A stretch of 8,452 bases of DNA, taken from positions 1 to 8,452 of the forward strand of contig CAKTGW010000022.1 of the NCBI GenBank assembly GCA_934561725.1, read 5' to 3'. Below, piece after piece: positions 1 through 5,493 of this stretch. Position 1 is the first letter of the stretch. Every line of letters begins with the position of its first letter. Position numbers and translations under genes: made by a program. Under the pieces are notes generated by a model that saw only the letters and a list, made by a program, of their open reading frames with translations, was not told where the DNA came from and ran no database searches. This DNA comes from an uncultured Oscillospiraceae bacterium. Its GTDB lineage: Bacteria; Bacillota; Clostridia; Oscillospirales; Oscillospiraceae.

Positions 1-1
1 C

Positions 2-868
2 GACTATATGGCCCACTTTGTAGCGCATATAGCCAAGGTTCTGCCGGACGATATCATTGCCAAGCTGGACGAGCTGGGCGCACAGGAGGATGCGCCTCTC
101 TCCAAGGTCATTTATGAGACCATGAAGCGGAATCAGAAGCTGGCCCGCGAATTGGATCGTCCCAGCTGTCAGGACACTGGCGTGCTCCAGTTCTGGGTAA
201 AATGCGGCGTCAACTTTCCCCTGCTGGGCGAGCTGGAAGCGCTGCTGAAGGAAGCCGTTGTACAGGCGACCTTTGCCGCTCCCCTGCGCCACAACAGCGT
301 GGAGACCTTTGACGAATACAATACCGGACGCAACGTGGGCAAGGGTACCCCCACCGTCTGGTGGGATATTATTCCCGACAATGACCAGTGTGAGATCTAT
401 GCCTATATGGCCGGCGGCGGATGCACCCTGCCGGGCAAGGCCATGGTTCTCATGCCCGGAGCCGGCTATGAGGGCATCACCGAATTTGTCATGGATGTTA
501 TGACCTCCTATGGTCTGAACGCCTGCCCGCCGCTTCTGGTGGGTGTGGGCGTGGCCACCTCTGTGGAGACCGCTGCCCTTTTGTCCAAGAAAGCACTGAT
601 GCGTCCCTTGGGCAGCCACAATGAGAATGAACGGGCCGCCTACATGGAAAAGCTTCTGGAGGATGGCATCAATTCCATCGGTCTCGGTCCTCAGGGCATG
701 GGCGGCAAGTACTCCGTCATGGGCGTGCACATTGAAAACACCGCCCGGCACCCCTCGGCCATCGGCGTGGCGGTAAACGTCGGCTGCTGGTCTCACCGCC
801 GGGGACATATTATCTTTGACAAAGATCTGCACTACACGATTACAACACATTCGGGGGTGACTTTGTAA
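2..868 (+). CDS. ttdA: L(+)-tartrate dehydratase, alpha subunit (5' end cut by window edge)
   Basis: This is the larger subunit of the class I (iron-sulfur) hydro-lyase that dehydrates L(+)-tartrate to oxaloacetate in the cytoplasm. Visible family motifs, numbered from the ATG at base 8, are RPSCQDTG (51-58), FDEYNTG (101-107), [10 protein letters not shown] (134-143), [11 protein letters not shown] (171-181) and GCWSHRRG (258-265). Cysteines 54, 173 and 259 are the likely 4Fe-4S ligands by analogy with class I fumarases; I did not align them. The frame is open to the left edge. E. coli TtdA, recalled from memory, has about 20 more N-terminal residues that match up to this point, so the true start is probably upstream and the ATG at 8 is internal. 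The stop shares one base with the ttdB start (TAATG), so the two are translationally coupled. A two-subunit class I fumarase is the alternative; the GGGCTLPG and ATSVETAA blocks fit TtdA better. Confidence 0.88.
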   Translation, partial: DYMAHFVAHIAKVLPDDIIAKLDELGAQEDAPLSKVIYETMKRNQKLARELDRPSCQDTGVLQFWVKCGVNFPLLGELEALLKEAVVQATFAAPLRHNSVETFDEYNTGRNVGKGTPTVWWDIIPDNDQCEIYAYMAGGGCTLPGKAMVLMPGAGYEGITEFVMDVMTSYGLNACPPLLVGVGVATSVETAALLSKKALMRPLGSHNENERAAYMEKLLEDGINSIGLGPQGMGGKYSVMGVHIENTARHPSAIGVAVNVGCWSHRRGHIIFDKDLHYTITTHSGVTL

Positions 869-1494
869 TGCTGGAACTCAGAGATGGAAAGAAGATCCTG
901 ACCACACCGATCTCTGCAGAAGATCTGAAGGATATCCACATTGGCGACATTGTCTATCTGAACGGAAGTCTAACCACCTGCCGCGATGTTGCACACCGCC
1001 GTCTGGTAGAAGAGGGCCGCGCCCTGCCCGTAGATGTACGCGACGCCGCGATTTTCCACGCCGGCCCGATCATCCGGCCGCTGGACAACGACCGGTTTGA
1101 AATGATTTCCGTAGGCCCCACCACTTCCATGCGTATGGAAAAGTTTGAATACGAGTTTGTACGCGAGTCCGGCGTCCGCGTCATCGTGGGTAAAGGCGGT
1201 ATGGGGCCCAACACCGAGCGGGCCTGCCGGGAATTCGGCGCGATCCACTGTGTATTTCCGGCCGGCAACGCCGTAGTTGCCGCTACGGAGGTCGAGGAAA
1301 TTCTGGAAGCCCAGTGGCGTGATCTGGGCATGCCCGAAACCCTGTGGCACTGCCGTGTACGGGAATTTGGCCCTCTGATCGTCTCCATCGACAGCGAGGG
1401 ACGCAACCTGTTCGAGGAAAACAAGATCATCTTCAATCAGCGGAAGGAAGCCGCCGTAAAAGAGATCTGCAAGCACGTAGGCTTCATCAAATAG
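868..1494 (+). CDS. ttdB: L(+)-tartrate dehydratase, beta subunit
   Basis: This is the smaller subunit that completes the alpha2beta2-type tartrate dehydratase with TtdA. At 208 residues it is close to the roughly 201 of the E. coli protein. Motifs are KKILTTPI (8-15), [12 protein letters not shown] (35-46), IFHAGPI (62-68), [10 protein letters not shown] (81-90), VGKGGMGP (107-114), [16 protein letters not shown] (130-145) and FGPLIVSID in the C-terminal part. The beta subunit corresponds to the C-terminal domain of single-chain class I fumarases. The ATG overlaps the ttdA stop by one base and has GGGGGTGA at 853-860 inside ttdA as its ribosome binding site. The family's usual start (MKKILTTPI) lies eight residues in, so the N-terminus here is slightly longer. 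A strong terminator follows 37 bases after the stop, which closes the unit. A fumarase beta subunit is the only serious alternative. Confidence 0.9.
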   Translation: MLELRDGKKILTTPISAEDLKDIHIGDIVYLNGSLTTCRDVAHRRLVEEGRALPVDVRDAAIFHAGPIIRPLDNDRFEMISVGPTTSMRMEKFEYEFVRESGVRVIVGKGGMGPNTERACREFGAIHCVFPAGNAVVAATEVEEILEAQWRDLGMPETLWHCRVREFGPLIVSIDSEGRNLFEENKIIFNQRKEAAVKEICKHVGFIK

Positions 1495-1531
1495 ACCTCA
1501 TGCAAATTTTCCCAGATGCACCGCAAAATTG

Positions 1532-1566
1532 AAAAGGACCGGAGCCATACGGTTCCGGTCCTTTTT
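1532..1566. terminator. Bidirectional intrinsic terminator between ttdB and tyrA
   Basis: AAAAGGACCGGA pairs with TCCGGTCCTTTT, and the helix continues inward through G-T, C-G and C-G pairs to an ATAC tetraloop (1547-1550). The GC-rich core is flanked by an A-run on the left (1532-1535) and a T-run on the right (1562-1566). The same hairpin can therefore terminate ttdB on the plus strand and tyrA, which ends at 1583, on the minus strand. Confidence 0.9.
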
Positions 1567-1582
1567 CCGTTGTATTCCAACC

Positions 1583-2422
1583 TCATTCCAGATTCATTTT
1601 CCGCTTTCGGGCCGCAGAGAATTCCAGCTTGTCCGCCAGCGCCCGGGCCTCTCCCCGCTCGATCGTCTCGCGGTAAGAGCGCAGATTATCCTCCAGGCGC
1701 CGGATCACGCTGACCAGTGCCGGTGCATTCATGGAGAACAGCTCCGTCCACAGCGGCACATCCAGCGCGGCCACCCGGGTGCAGTCCCGGAAGGAGCCGC
1801 CCTCAAAGCCGCGGCAGGAGAACAGATCTGCGTCATCACAGACTGCCACGGCCACAATATGCATGACCTGACTGGTGTAGGCAATGATGGCATCGTGATG
1901 CTGGGACGTGGTATTCACCACGTCTCTGAAGCCCATATACCGGCCCATACGCTCCATGAGAGCTATATTTTCCGGCCGGGATTCAGCCCGTGGCGTGAGA
2001 ATAAAATGCGCACGCTGGAATAGGGTCTTTTCCGCATTGAACACGCCGGAGGTCTCCTTGCCCGCCATGGGATGACAGCCGATAAAATCCACGCAGTCCG
2101 GCAGTACCTTTGCCCCTTCCATGATGGCTGTTTTGATGCCGCATACATCCGTCACCAAACTGCCGGGCTTGAAGTTATTCTTGTGCTCCTCCATAAAATG
2201 CACGATGCCGCCGGGATGCAGGCACAAAAAGGTAACGTCCGCCTCGCGGATCGCACCGAGCGCATCCTCCGTTATCACATCTGCAACGCCGTTGCCCCGG
2301 GCATACTCCAGCGTATCCGGATCGATATCCACGCCAACCACTGTATAATCCTCAAAGCCGCGCAGTGCCATGGACACACTGCCGCCGATCAGGCCCAGTC
2401 CTATAATTGCAATCGTTTTCAT
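1583..2422 (-). CDS. tyrA: Prephenate dehydrogenase
   Basis: It catalyses the oxidative decarboxylation of prephenate to 4-hydroxyphenylpyruvate, the committed step of tyrosine synthesis, in the cytoplasm. The 279-residue protein opens with a Rossmann nucleotide-binding motif, GLGLIGGS (8-15). An acidic residue ends strand two (VDID, 31-34, Asp32), which favours NAD+ over NADP+. The prephenate-site signature GCHPMAGKETSG (115-126) carries His117. HHDAIIAYTSQVMH (175-188) and GGSFRDCTRVA (208-218) complete the family pattern. There is no chorismate mutase domain, and the length leaves no room for a C-terminal ACT domain, so feedback inhibition through ACT is not expected. The start is the ATG at 2422 with AGGAGG at 2431-2436, eight bases upstream; the open frame extends further upstream but has no such site. 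The gene appears monocistronic and lies behind a tyrosine-codon leader and terminator (2492-2654). Confidence 0.95.
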   Translation of the reverse strand: MKTIAIIGLGLIGGSVSMALRGFEDYTVVGVDIDPDTLEYARGNGVADVITEDALGAIREADVTFLCLHPGGIVHFMEEHKNNFKPGSLVTDVCGIKTAIMEGAKVLPDCVDFIGCHPMAGKETSGVFNAEKTLFQRAHFILTPRAESRPENIALMERMGRYMGFRDVVNTTSQHHDAIIAYTSQVMHIVAVAVCDDADLFSCRGFEGGSFRDCTRVAALDVPLWTELFSMNAPALVSVIRRLEDNLRSYRETIERGEARALADKLEFSAARKRKMNLE

Positions 2423-2450
2423 ATTGATCTCCTCCTGAAAATCCGGTCCG

Positions 2451-2477
2451 GTCAGCTCTTTCCGGGAACGAGCTGAC
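2451..2477 (-). other. Hairpin in tyrA 5' untranslated region
   Basis: In the tyrA transcript GTCAGCTC (2477-2470) pairs perfectly with GAGCTGAC (2458-2451) across an 11-base loop. It lies between the attenuator terminator and the ribosome binding site and is not followed by a U-run, so it is not a terminator. It may stabilise the 5' end of the read-through mRNA or have no function. Confidence 0.5.
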
Positions 2478-2491
2478 ACGTAAAATTGGGA

Positions 2492-2528
2492 TAAAATTAA
2501 AAATGCGGCTGCCCACAAAGGCAGCCGC
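2492..2528 (-). terminator. Attenuator terminator of the tyrA leader
   Basis: On the minus strand GCGGCTGCC (2528-2520) pairs perfectly with GGCAGCCGC (2513-2505) around a six-base TTTGTG loop, extended by a T2529-A2504 pair. TTTTT (2503-2499) follows, then AATTTTAT. It lies about 30 bases after the leader-peptide stop and about 70 bases before the tyrA start. It therefore stops transcription before the structural gene unless an alternative structure forms. Confidence 0.9.
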
Positions 2529-2556
2529 AGAATTTGTATATTCTCTCAGCCGACGT

Positions 2557-2628
2557 TTATGAGCACGCAAAACGACCCCTGCCATAGCAGCGGTAATAGC
2601 GGTATGCATAAACGGCGGTAAACAGCAT
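2557..2628 (-). CDS. Tyrosine-rich leader peptide of the tyrA attenuator
   Basis: A 23-codon reading frame starts with ATG at 2628-2626 and ends with TAA at 2559-2557. GAGGAG (2645-2640) lies 11 bases upstream as a somewhat distant ribosome binding site. Tyr occupies positions 7, 9, 11, 12 and 15, so five of 23 residues and five of nine between positions 7 and 15 are Tyr. Phe is at 3 and 20, and there is no Trp. The central run reads YAYRYYRCYGRGRF. It has no transmembrane or signal character, and the rest is mostly Ala, Arg and Cys. Its position between a promoter and an intrinsic terminator, directly ahead of the tyrosine-synthesis gene tyrA, points to a regulatory leader peptide whose translation senses charged tRNA-Tyr. 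A longer overlapping frame starting at 2609 has no ribosome binding site and was not preferred. Confidence 0.82.
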   Translation of the reverse strand: MLFTAVYAYRYYRCYGRGRFACS

Positions 2629-2660
2629 AAGGATATATTCTCCTCTCTGATTTCTGTTAT

Positions 2661-2689
2661 ACTGTAGCAGTTTCACCTGCGAAAGTCAA
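2661..2689 (-). promoter_or_regulatory. Sigma-A type promoter of the tyrA leader
   Basis: On the minus strand TTGACT (2689-2684) and TACAGT (2666-2661) are separated by exactly 17 bases. TG one base before the -10 box gives an extended -10. The expected transcription start is near 2654, about 26 bases before the leader-peptide ATG. An AT-rich stretch just upstream (AAATATTTTT, 2700-2691) could act as an UP-like element. Confidence 0.72.
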
Positions 2690-2758
2690 GAAAAATATTT
2701 CAAGACTCTCTTTGTTTGCATCTTTGACAAGTGGGCATCCCCCATGTTCCCTGCCGGT

Positions 2759-4273
2759 TCAGGGCGTTCCGGCATTTTCCGTTTGCTGCCGGAGGGTCTC
2801 CAGCGGCGTATCCAGCGGATAAAACTGCAGGGCGTCCTGCACCCGGAAAAAGCTGCCGGACTGGCTCATACTGCCCGTCATGCGCATGTCCCTGGCCGTC
2901 CGCACCGGAAACTGGATGAACGAATTCTGGTGCGTATAGCCAAACCACGAGTCTATGATCGCACCGGAACACAGCTCCCGGATCTCATAGGAGACATAGC
3001 CCCGCTGATTTTCCGCCCTTCCGGGGAAGGAAAAATCGGCAAACACATCCCGGCTCTGATAGCTGCCCCAAAAGCCCGTTCCGGTATAATTCACGGTCTC
3101 CAGCGCCCAATAGTCACTGACCCATGTTGTGCCGTCCCGCTCACAGCGCAGCTGTCCGCTCCATTCCCCCGCCAGTGTCCAATACTCGTTTTCCCTGTAG
3201 GCCGGCCACATCTGCAGATTCTCCGTCCCCTGTGCGCCCGGGTCATCCAGCCAGCGGAAATGGTGGAAGATCCGCCAATTTCCCCCGGGCAGCTCTGCCG
3301 CAATGCCGGTCAGGCGCAGCGTGTTTGTCTTAGGCTCTGTAAGCACGGTGAGCTGCCGTCCGCTGTCCACCGGGTAATCCTGCGTGTCCCAGACCAGACG
3401 TACCGCATTCCGGCAGGCAAGAACATCCTCCGCCCTCAGATCCTTCAGGACCTCATCGGGGAATCCCATGTCCAGAAGTCTGTCCGCAGCCTCCTGCACC
3501 TGTGTGTCCGCAGCATCAGGCCCCGGAGCCGGCGTCCATTCCATGGGATAGCTGTGAAAGAAAAGATATCCCGCAGCCATGCCTGCAAGCACAACAGCCG
3601 ACACAAGCTTTTTGATTCCGCTGTCAGACAGCCGCACCGGGGCCGGAGAAATCGCATACCCCGCCTCATCCAGCAATTCGGCTACAGCCAGGAGGCTCCA
3701 GATGATCAAAATATAGACGGCCAAAACGGCCAATCCCAGAAGCAGGCCGCTGTACTGGATAGAGGCCAGCACGCAGAGAAGTACTGTCCATACGATCAGC
3801 AGATTCACACTGCTGCAATCCGGAGTCAGCCCTGCACGGCGGTGCACCGCACACAGCCCCTGCCGCAGGGCAAACAAATTGAGAAACGTGACCAGAACGA
3901 TCCCCGCCCGGATCTCCGTGGTGTCCAGCGCCGCAAAGATCCGGCTCTGCCATATGGTGGACGCCGCGACCAGCGACGCGATCCCTACGGCCAGCCGCCC
4001 CAGACTGATGATATAGTTCAGCCTGAACCACCGGTTCTCCTGCCGCAGGGTGCGGAACCCCAGCACCAGCATCAGCTCTCCGATAAATGGCAGGAGATAG
4101 TCCAGCCACAGGAAATGCAGAGTGATCGTAGTGAGTGCCAGACCGATGACGATTCGCTCCATGGCCCGCCGCCAGGGCGTGACATCATGCACGATATTGT
4201 CTGTGGGCGGCAGCTCTGACAGCAGCTGACTCAGCTCTGCACCGTTCATGGGATCAAAATCGTACTCACGCAT
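2759..4273 (-). CDS. Polytopic membrane protein paired with a sigma factor; possible anti-sigma factor
   Basis: A 504-residue protein of no family I can name with certainty. A polar cytoplasmic N-terminus (1-40, containing LSQLLSELPP and DVTPWRRAMER) is followed by about seven hydrophobic segments: roughly 41-57, 59-73, 87-106, 121-136, 157-173, 176-200 and 221-240. A soluble C-terminal part of about 260 residues follows, rich in Trp, Tyr and Phe and probably outside the membrane. It has a short LLDMGFPDEVLKDL segment after the last helix and WRIFHHFRWLDD further on. The start is the ATG at 4273, with AGGAGG eight bases upstream inside the sigma gene; it overlaps the sigma stop by eight bases, so the two are translationally coupled. 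Membrane partners encoded directly behind ECF sigma factors are commonly their anti-sigma factors, with the N-terminus binding sigma; that role is inference here. No canonical zinc-binding HxxxCxxC anti-sigma motif is visible. No clear terminator follows. Confidence 0.8.
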   Translation of the reverse strand: MREYDFDPMNGAELSQLLSELPPTDNIVHDVTPWRRAMERIVIGLALTTITLHFLWLDYLLPFIGELMLVLGFRTLRQENRWFRLNYIISLGRLAVGIASLVAASTIWQSRIFAALDTTEIRAGIVLVTFLNLFALRQGLCAVHRRAGLTPDCSSVNLLIVWTVLLCVLASIQYSGLLLGLAVLAVYILIIWSLLAVAELLDEAGYAISPAPVRLSDSGIKKLVSAVVLAGMAAGYLFFHSYPMEWTPAPGPDAADTQVQEAADRLLDMGFPDEVLKDLRAEDVLACRNAVRLVWDTQDYPVDSGRQLTVLTEPKTNTLRLTGIAAELPGGNWRIFHHFRWLDDPGAQGTENLQMWPAYRENEYWTLAGEWSGQLRCERDGTTWVSDYWALETVNYTGTGFWGSYQSRDVFADFSFPGRAENQRGYVSYEIRELCSGAIIDSWFGYTHQNSFIQFPVRTARDMRMTGSMSQSGSFFRVQDALQFYPLDTPLETLRQQTENAGTP

Positions 4274-4802
4274 CGTCCGCACCTCCTAACTCCAGCCGCA
4301 GCTTCTTTTTAATGCGATAAAGCCTGCCCTCTACGCTCCGCTCACTTAGTCCCAGCTCCGCAGCGATCTGCCGCGTGGACTGCATATAATAATATTTTCG
4401 GTAACAAAGGGTTCTTTCCTCCGGCTGGAGCGCCAGCAGCGCCCGATTCAGGCGTTCCAGACGCTCTCTGTGCAGGACACGCTCTTCCGGCCCGGGTGCC
4501 GGTGAGACCACATTCTCATCCAGCGATTCTTCCGTCCCCTTTTCCCGCCGCAGGCGGTTTAAGGCCAGATTTCGCGTCAGCGCAGTGAGCCAGCCTTTCC
4601 AGCTGCCCCGTTCTGCGTCATACCGGTCGATCTTCTCCCATACCTGCATGGCCGCATCGGCCAGACATTCTTCCCTCTCCCGGCTGTCTGACAGGATGGG
4701 TGCGATCACATAGCGCAGCAAAGGTCCATAATAGCGCAGCAGCAGCTCTGTTGCACCATTCTCCCGCGCCCGCAGCGCCGTGATCACCTGTTTCTCGTGC
4801 AA
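4266..4802 (-). CDS. RNA polymerase sigma factor, sigma-70 family (ECF type)
   Basis: A 178-residue protein with the two domains of an ECF sigma factor. Region 2 (about 20-90) contains LLLRYYGPLLRYVI, ECLADAAMQVWEKIDRYD and GWLTALTRNLALNRLRRE, which bind the core enzyme and the -10 element. A charged linker (about 90-112) is followed by region 4 (about 117-172). Its helix-turn-helix, RQIAAELGLSERSVEGRLYRIKKKLR, recognises the -35 element. The start appears to be TTG at 4802, with GGGGG at 4815-4811 eight bases upstream. An ATG at 4811 is in a different frame, and the next in-frame candidate, GTG at codon 6, has no such site. The last eight bases overlap the membrane-protein gene. There is no SnoaL-like or other C-terminal extension. 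The regulon cannot be read from the sequence, and I see no convincing autoregulated promoter. Confidence 0.92.
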   Translation of the reverse strand: MHEKQVITALRARENGATELLLRYYGPLLRYVIAPILSDSREREECLADAAMQVWEKIDRYDAERGSWKGWLTALTRNLALNRLRREKGTEESLDENVVSPAPGPEERVLHRERLERLNRALLALQPEERTLCYRKYYYMQSTRQIAAELGLSERSVEGRLYRIKKKLRLELGGADDA

Positions 4803-4898
4803 GGTCCCATCCCCCTTTCCAAAGTATTTCTATTCTACAATACACCGGAGAGGAATAAAACCCACGAAATATTTTTAATTCTGTCAAACCGACTATGT

Positions 4899-4923
4899 AA
4901 AAAAGCCGCCCCGGGGGACGGCT
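4899..4923 (-). terminator. Intrinsic terminator of spoVAC
   Basis: On the minus strand AGCCG (4923-4919) pairs with CGGCT (4908-4904). A bulged T and CC/GG pairs extend the stem towards a small GC loop, and TTTTTT (4904-4899) follows. The hairpin includes part of the spoVAC stop codon, so the transcript ends immediately after the gene and before the sigma factor gene. Confidence 0.8.
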
Positions 4924-5365
4924 ATATATTTCCCAGCAGCACCAGGATCAGTCCGTATACCAGGCTGGCACTCATTCCGAATACGATGACTGGTCCGGCG
5001 ATCACAAACATTTTTGCCGCCATGCCGGTCACAAAGCCCTCGCTCTTAAATTCCAGTGCCGGGGATACCATGGAATTGGCAAAACCGGTGATGGGCACCA
5101 GCGTTCCCGCGCCCGCCCGCTTTGCCATCTGGTCGTATACACCTGCGCCCGTAAGCAGGGCCCCCAGCATCACCATCGTAATACTCACAGCGGCGGCCGT
5201 ATCCTCCTTGTCCAGCCCCATGTGTGTATACAGCTCCAGCAGCGCCTGTCCCACGCAACAGATCCCGCCGCCCCAGACAAAAGCCCGCGGAACATTGACC
5301 CAGGTCTTGGAAGGCGGTGATATTTTTTGGATATATTCGCTGTACTCGTTGTTTGTCATCTTCAA
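4922..5365 (-). CDS. spoVAC: Stage V sporulation protein AC (spore membrane channel subunit)
   Basis: SpoVAC is an inner-membrane spore protein. In Bacillus it belongs to the SpoVA complex that moves Ca-dipicolinate and behaves as a mechanosensitive channel. The 147 residues show the family layout. A polar N-terminus (1-26) is followed by hydrophobic segments at about 27-45, 58-76 and 118-145. The diagnostic central block is LLTGAGVYDQMAKRAGAGT (70-88) followed by VPITGFANSM (90-99), and ALEFKSEGFVTGMAAKMF (103-120) comes next. The length matches the roughly 150 residues of B. subtilis SpoVAC. The start is ambiguous: TTG at 5365 has GAGGTG (5377-5372) at good spacing, while ATG at 5359 is two codons on with poor spacing. 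I prefer TTG because of the ribosome binding site. spoVAD and spoVAE, normally directly downstream, are absent and a terminator follows at once. No clear forespore (sigma-G) promoter was identified. Confidence 0.92.
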   Translation of the reverse strand: MKMTNNEYSEYIQKISPPSKTWVNVPRAFVWGGGICCVGQALLELYTHMGLDKEDTAAAVSITMVMLGALLTGAGVYDQMAKRAGAGTLVPITGFANSMVSPALEFKSEGFVTGMAAKMFVIAGPVIVFGMSASLVYGLILVLLGNI

Positions 5366-5433
5366 AGCACTCACCTCTGCATCAGTCTGTGTATTTCCCG
5401 GCAAAATATGTATCCGATTTTACAATTCCCGCA

Positions 5434-5462
5434 TTGCTAATTTTACCGAAAAAGCTTATACT
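5434..5462 (+). promoter_or_regulatory. Sigma-A type promoter of ppx-ppk
   Basis: TTGCTA (5434-5439) and TATACT (5457-5462, five of six consensus bases) are separated by 17 bases. The start of transcription would fall near 5469, leaving a short leader of about 25 bases before the ppx ATG that holds the AGGAGG site. No riboswitch-like or attenuator structure is visible in it. Confidence 0.65.
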
Positions 5463-5493
5463 GATTAAAATTACCATCAGCAGGAGGAATATC

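Larger units (their letters stand above)
2492..2654 (-). promoter_or_regulatory. Ribosome-mediated tyrosine attenuator leader of tyrA
   Basis: Three mutually exclusive pairings can be drawn by eye in this leader RNA. In 1:2, CCG-C-CGTTTATG (2618-2607) pairs with CATAAACG-T-CGG (2561-2550), 11 bp with one C/U mismatch, and encloses most Tyr codons of the leader peptide. In 2:3, CGGCTG (2552-2547) pairs with CGGCTG (2527-2522) through four GC pairs and two GU wobbles, stacked on AGAAT (2544-2540) with ATTCT (2533-2529); this would be the antiterminator. In 3:4, GCGGCTGCC pairs with GGCAGCCGC and forms the terminator. The leader stop codon (2559-2557) lies inside segment 2. A ribosome that finishes would therefore mask segment 2 and allow termination, whereas one stalled on Tyr codons would cover segment 1 and free segment 2. 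This is the logic known from trp/phe attenuators. Its operation here is inferred from sequence alone. The 3:4 hairpin and leader peptide are strong; the 2:3 helix is the weakest part. Confidence 0.78.

Noticed and set aside
970..1476. A 168-codon open frame on the minus strand inside ttdB
   Set aside because: Antisense to a well-conserved enzyme gene, no recognisable protein and no promoter or ribosome binding site.
2352..2609. An 85-codon minus-strand frame overlapping the tyrA leader
   Set aside because: It starts without a ribosome binding site inside the Tyr-rich leader frame, runs through the terminator into tyrA in another frame, and has no recognisable content.
2492..2700. T-box (tRNA-Tyr) leader upstream of tyrA
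   Set aside because: The conserved T-box sequence (AGGGTGGNACCGCG) is not present on the minus strand between the promoter and the terminator, and the leader is too short for a Stem I. The Tyr-codon reading frame explains the region better.
2744..4219. A 491-codon open frame on the plus strand
   Set aside because: It lies wholly antisense to the membrane-protein gene. The product is rich in Arg, Pro, Gln and His with no motif or membrane pattern, as expected of a GC-biased shadow frame, and it has no ribosome binding site at its start.
4861..4887. Perfect TTGACA box upstream of the sigma factor gene (minus strand, 4887-4882)
   Set aside because: No acceptable -10 box lies 16-18 bases downstream (TGGGTT at 17; TTTTAT only at 21), and TAGAAT further down lacks a -35 at the right distance, so I do not call a promoter.
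5366..5430. Forespore sigma-G type promoter for spoVAC
   Set aside because: GGATACATATT on the minus strand looks loosely similar to a sigma-G/sigma-F -10 region, but key positions differ and no -35 element is correctly spaced.
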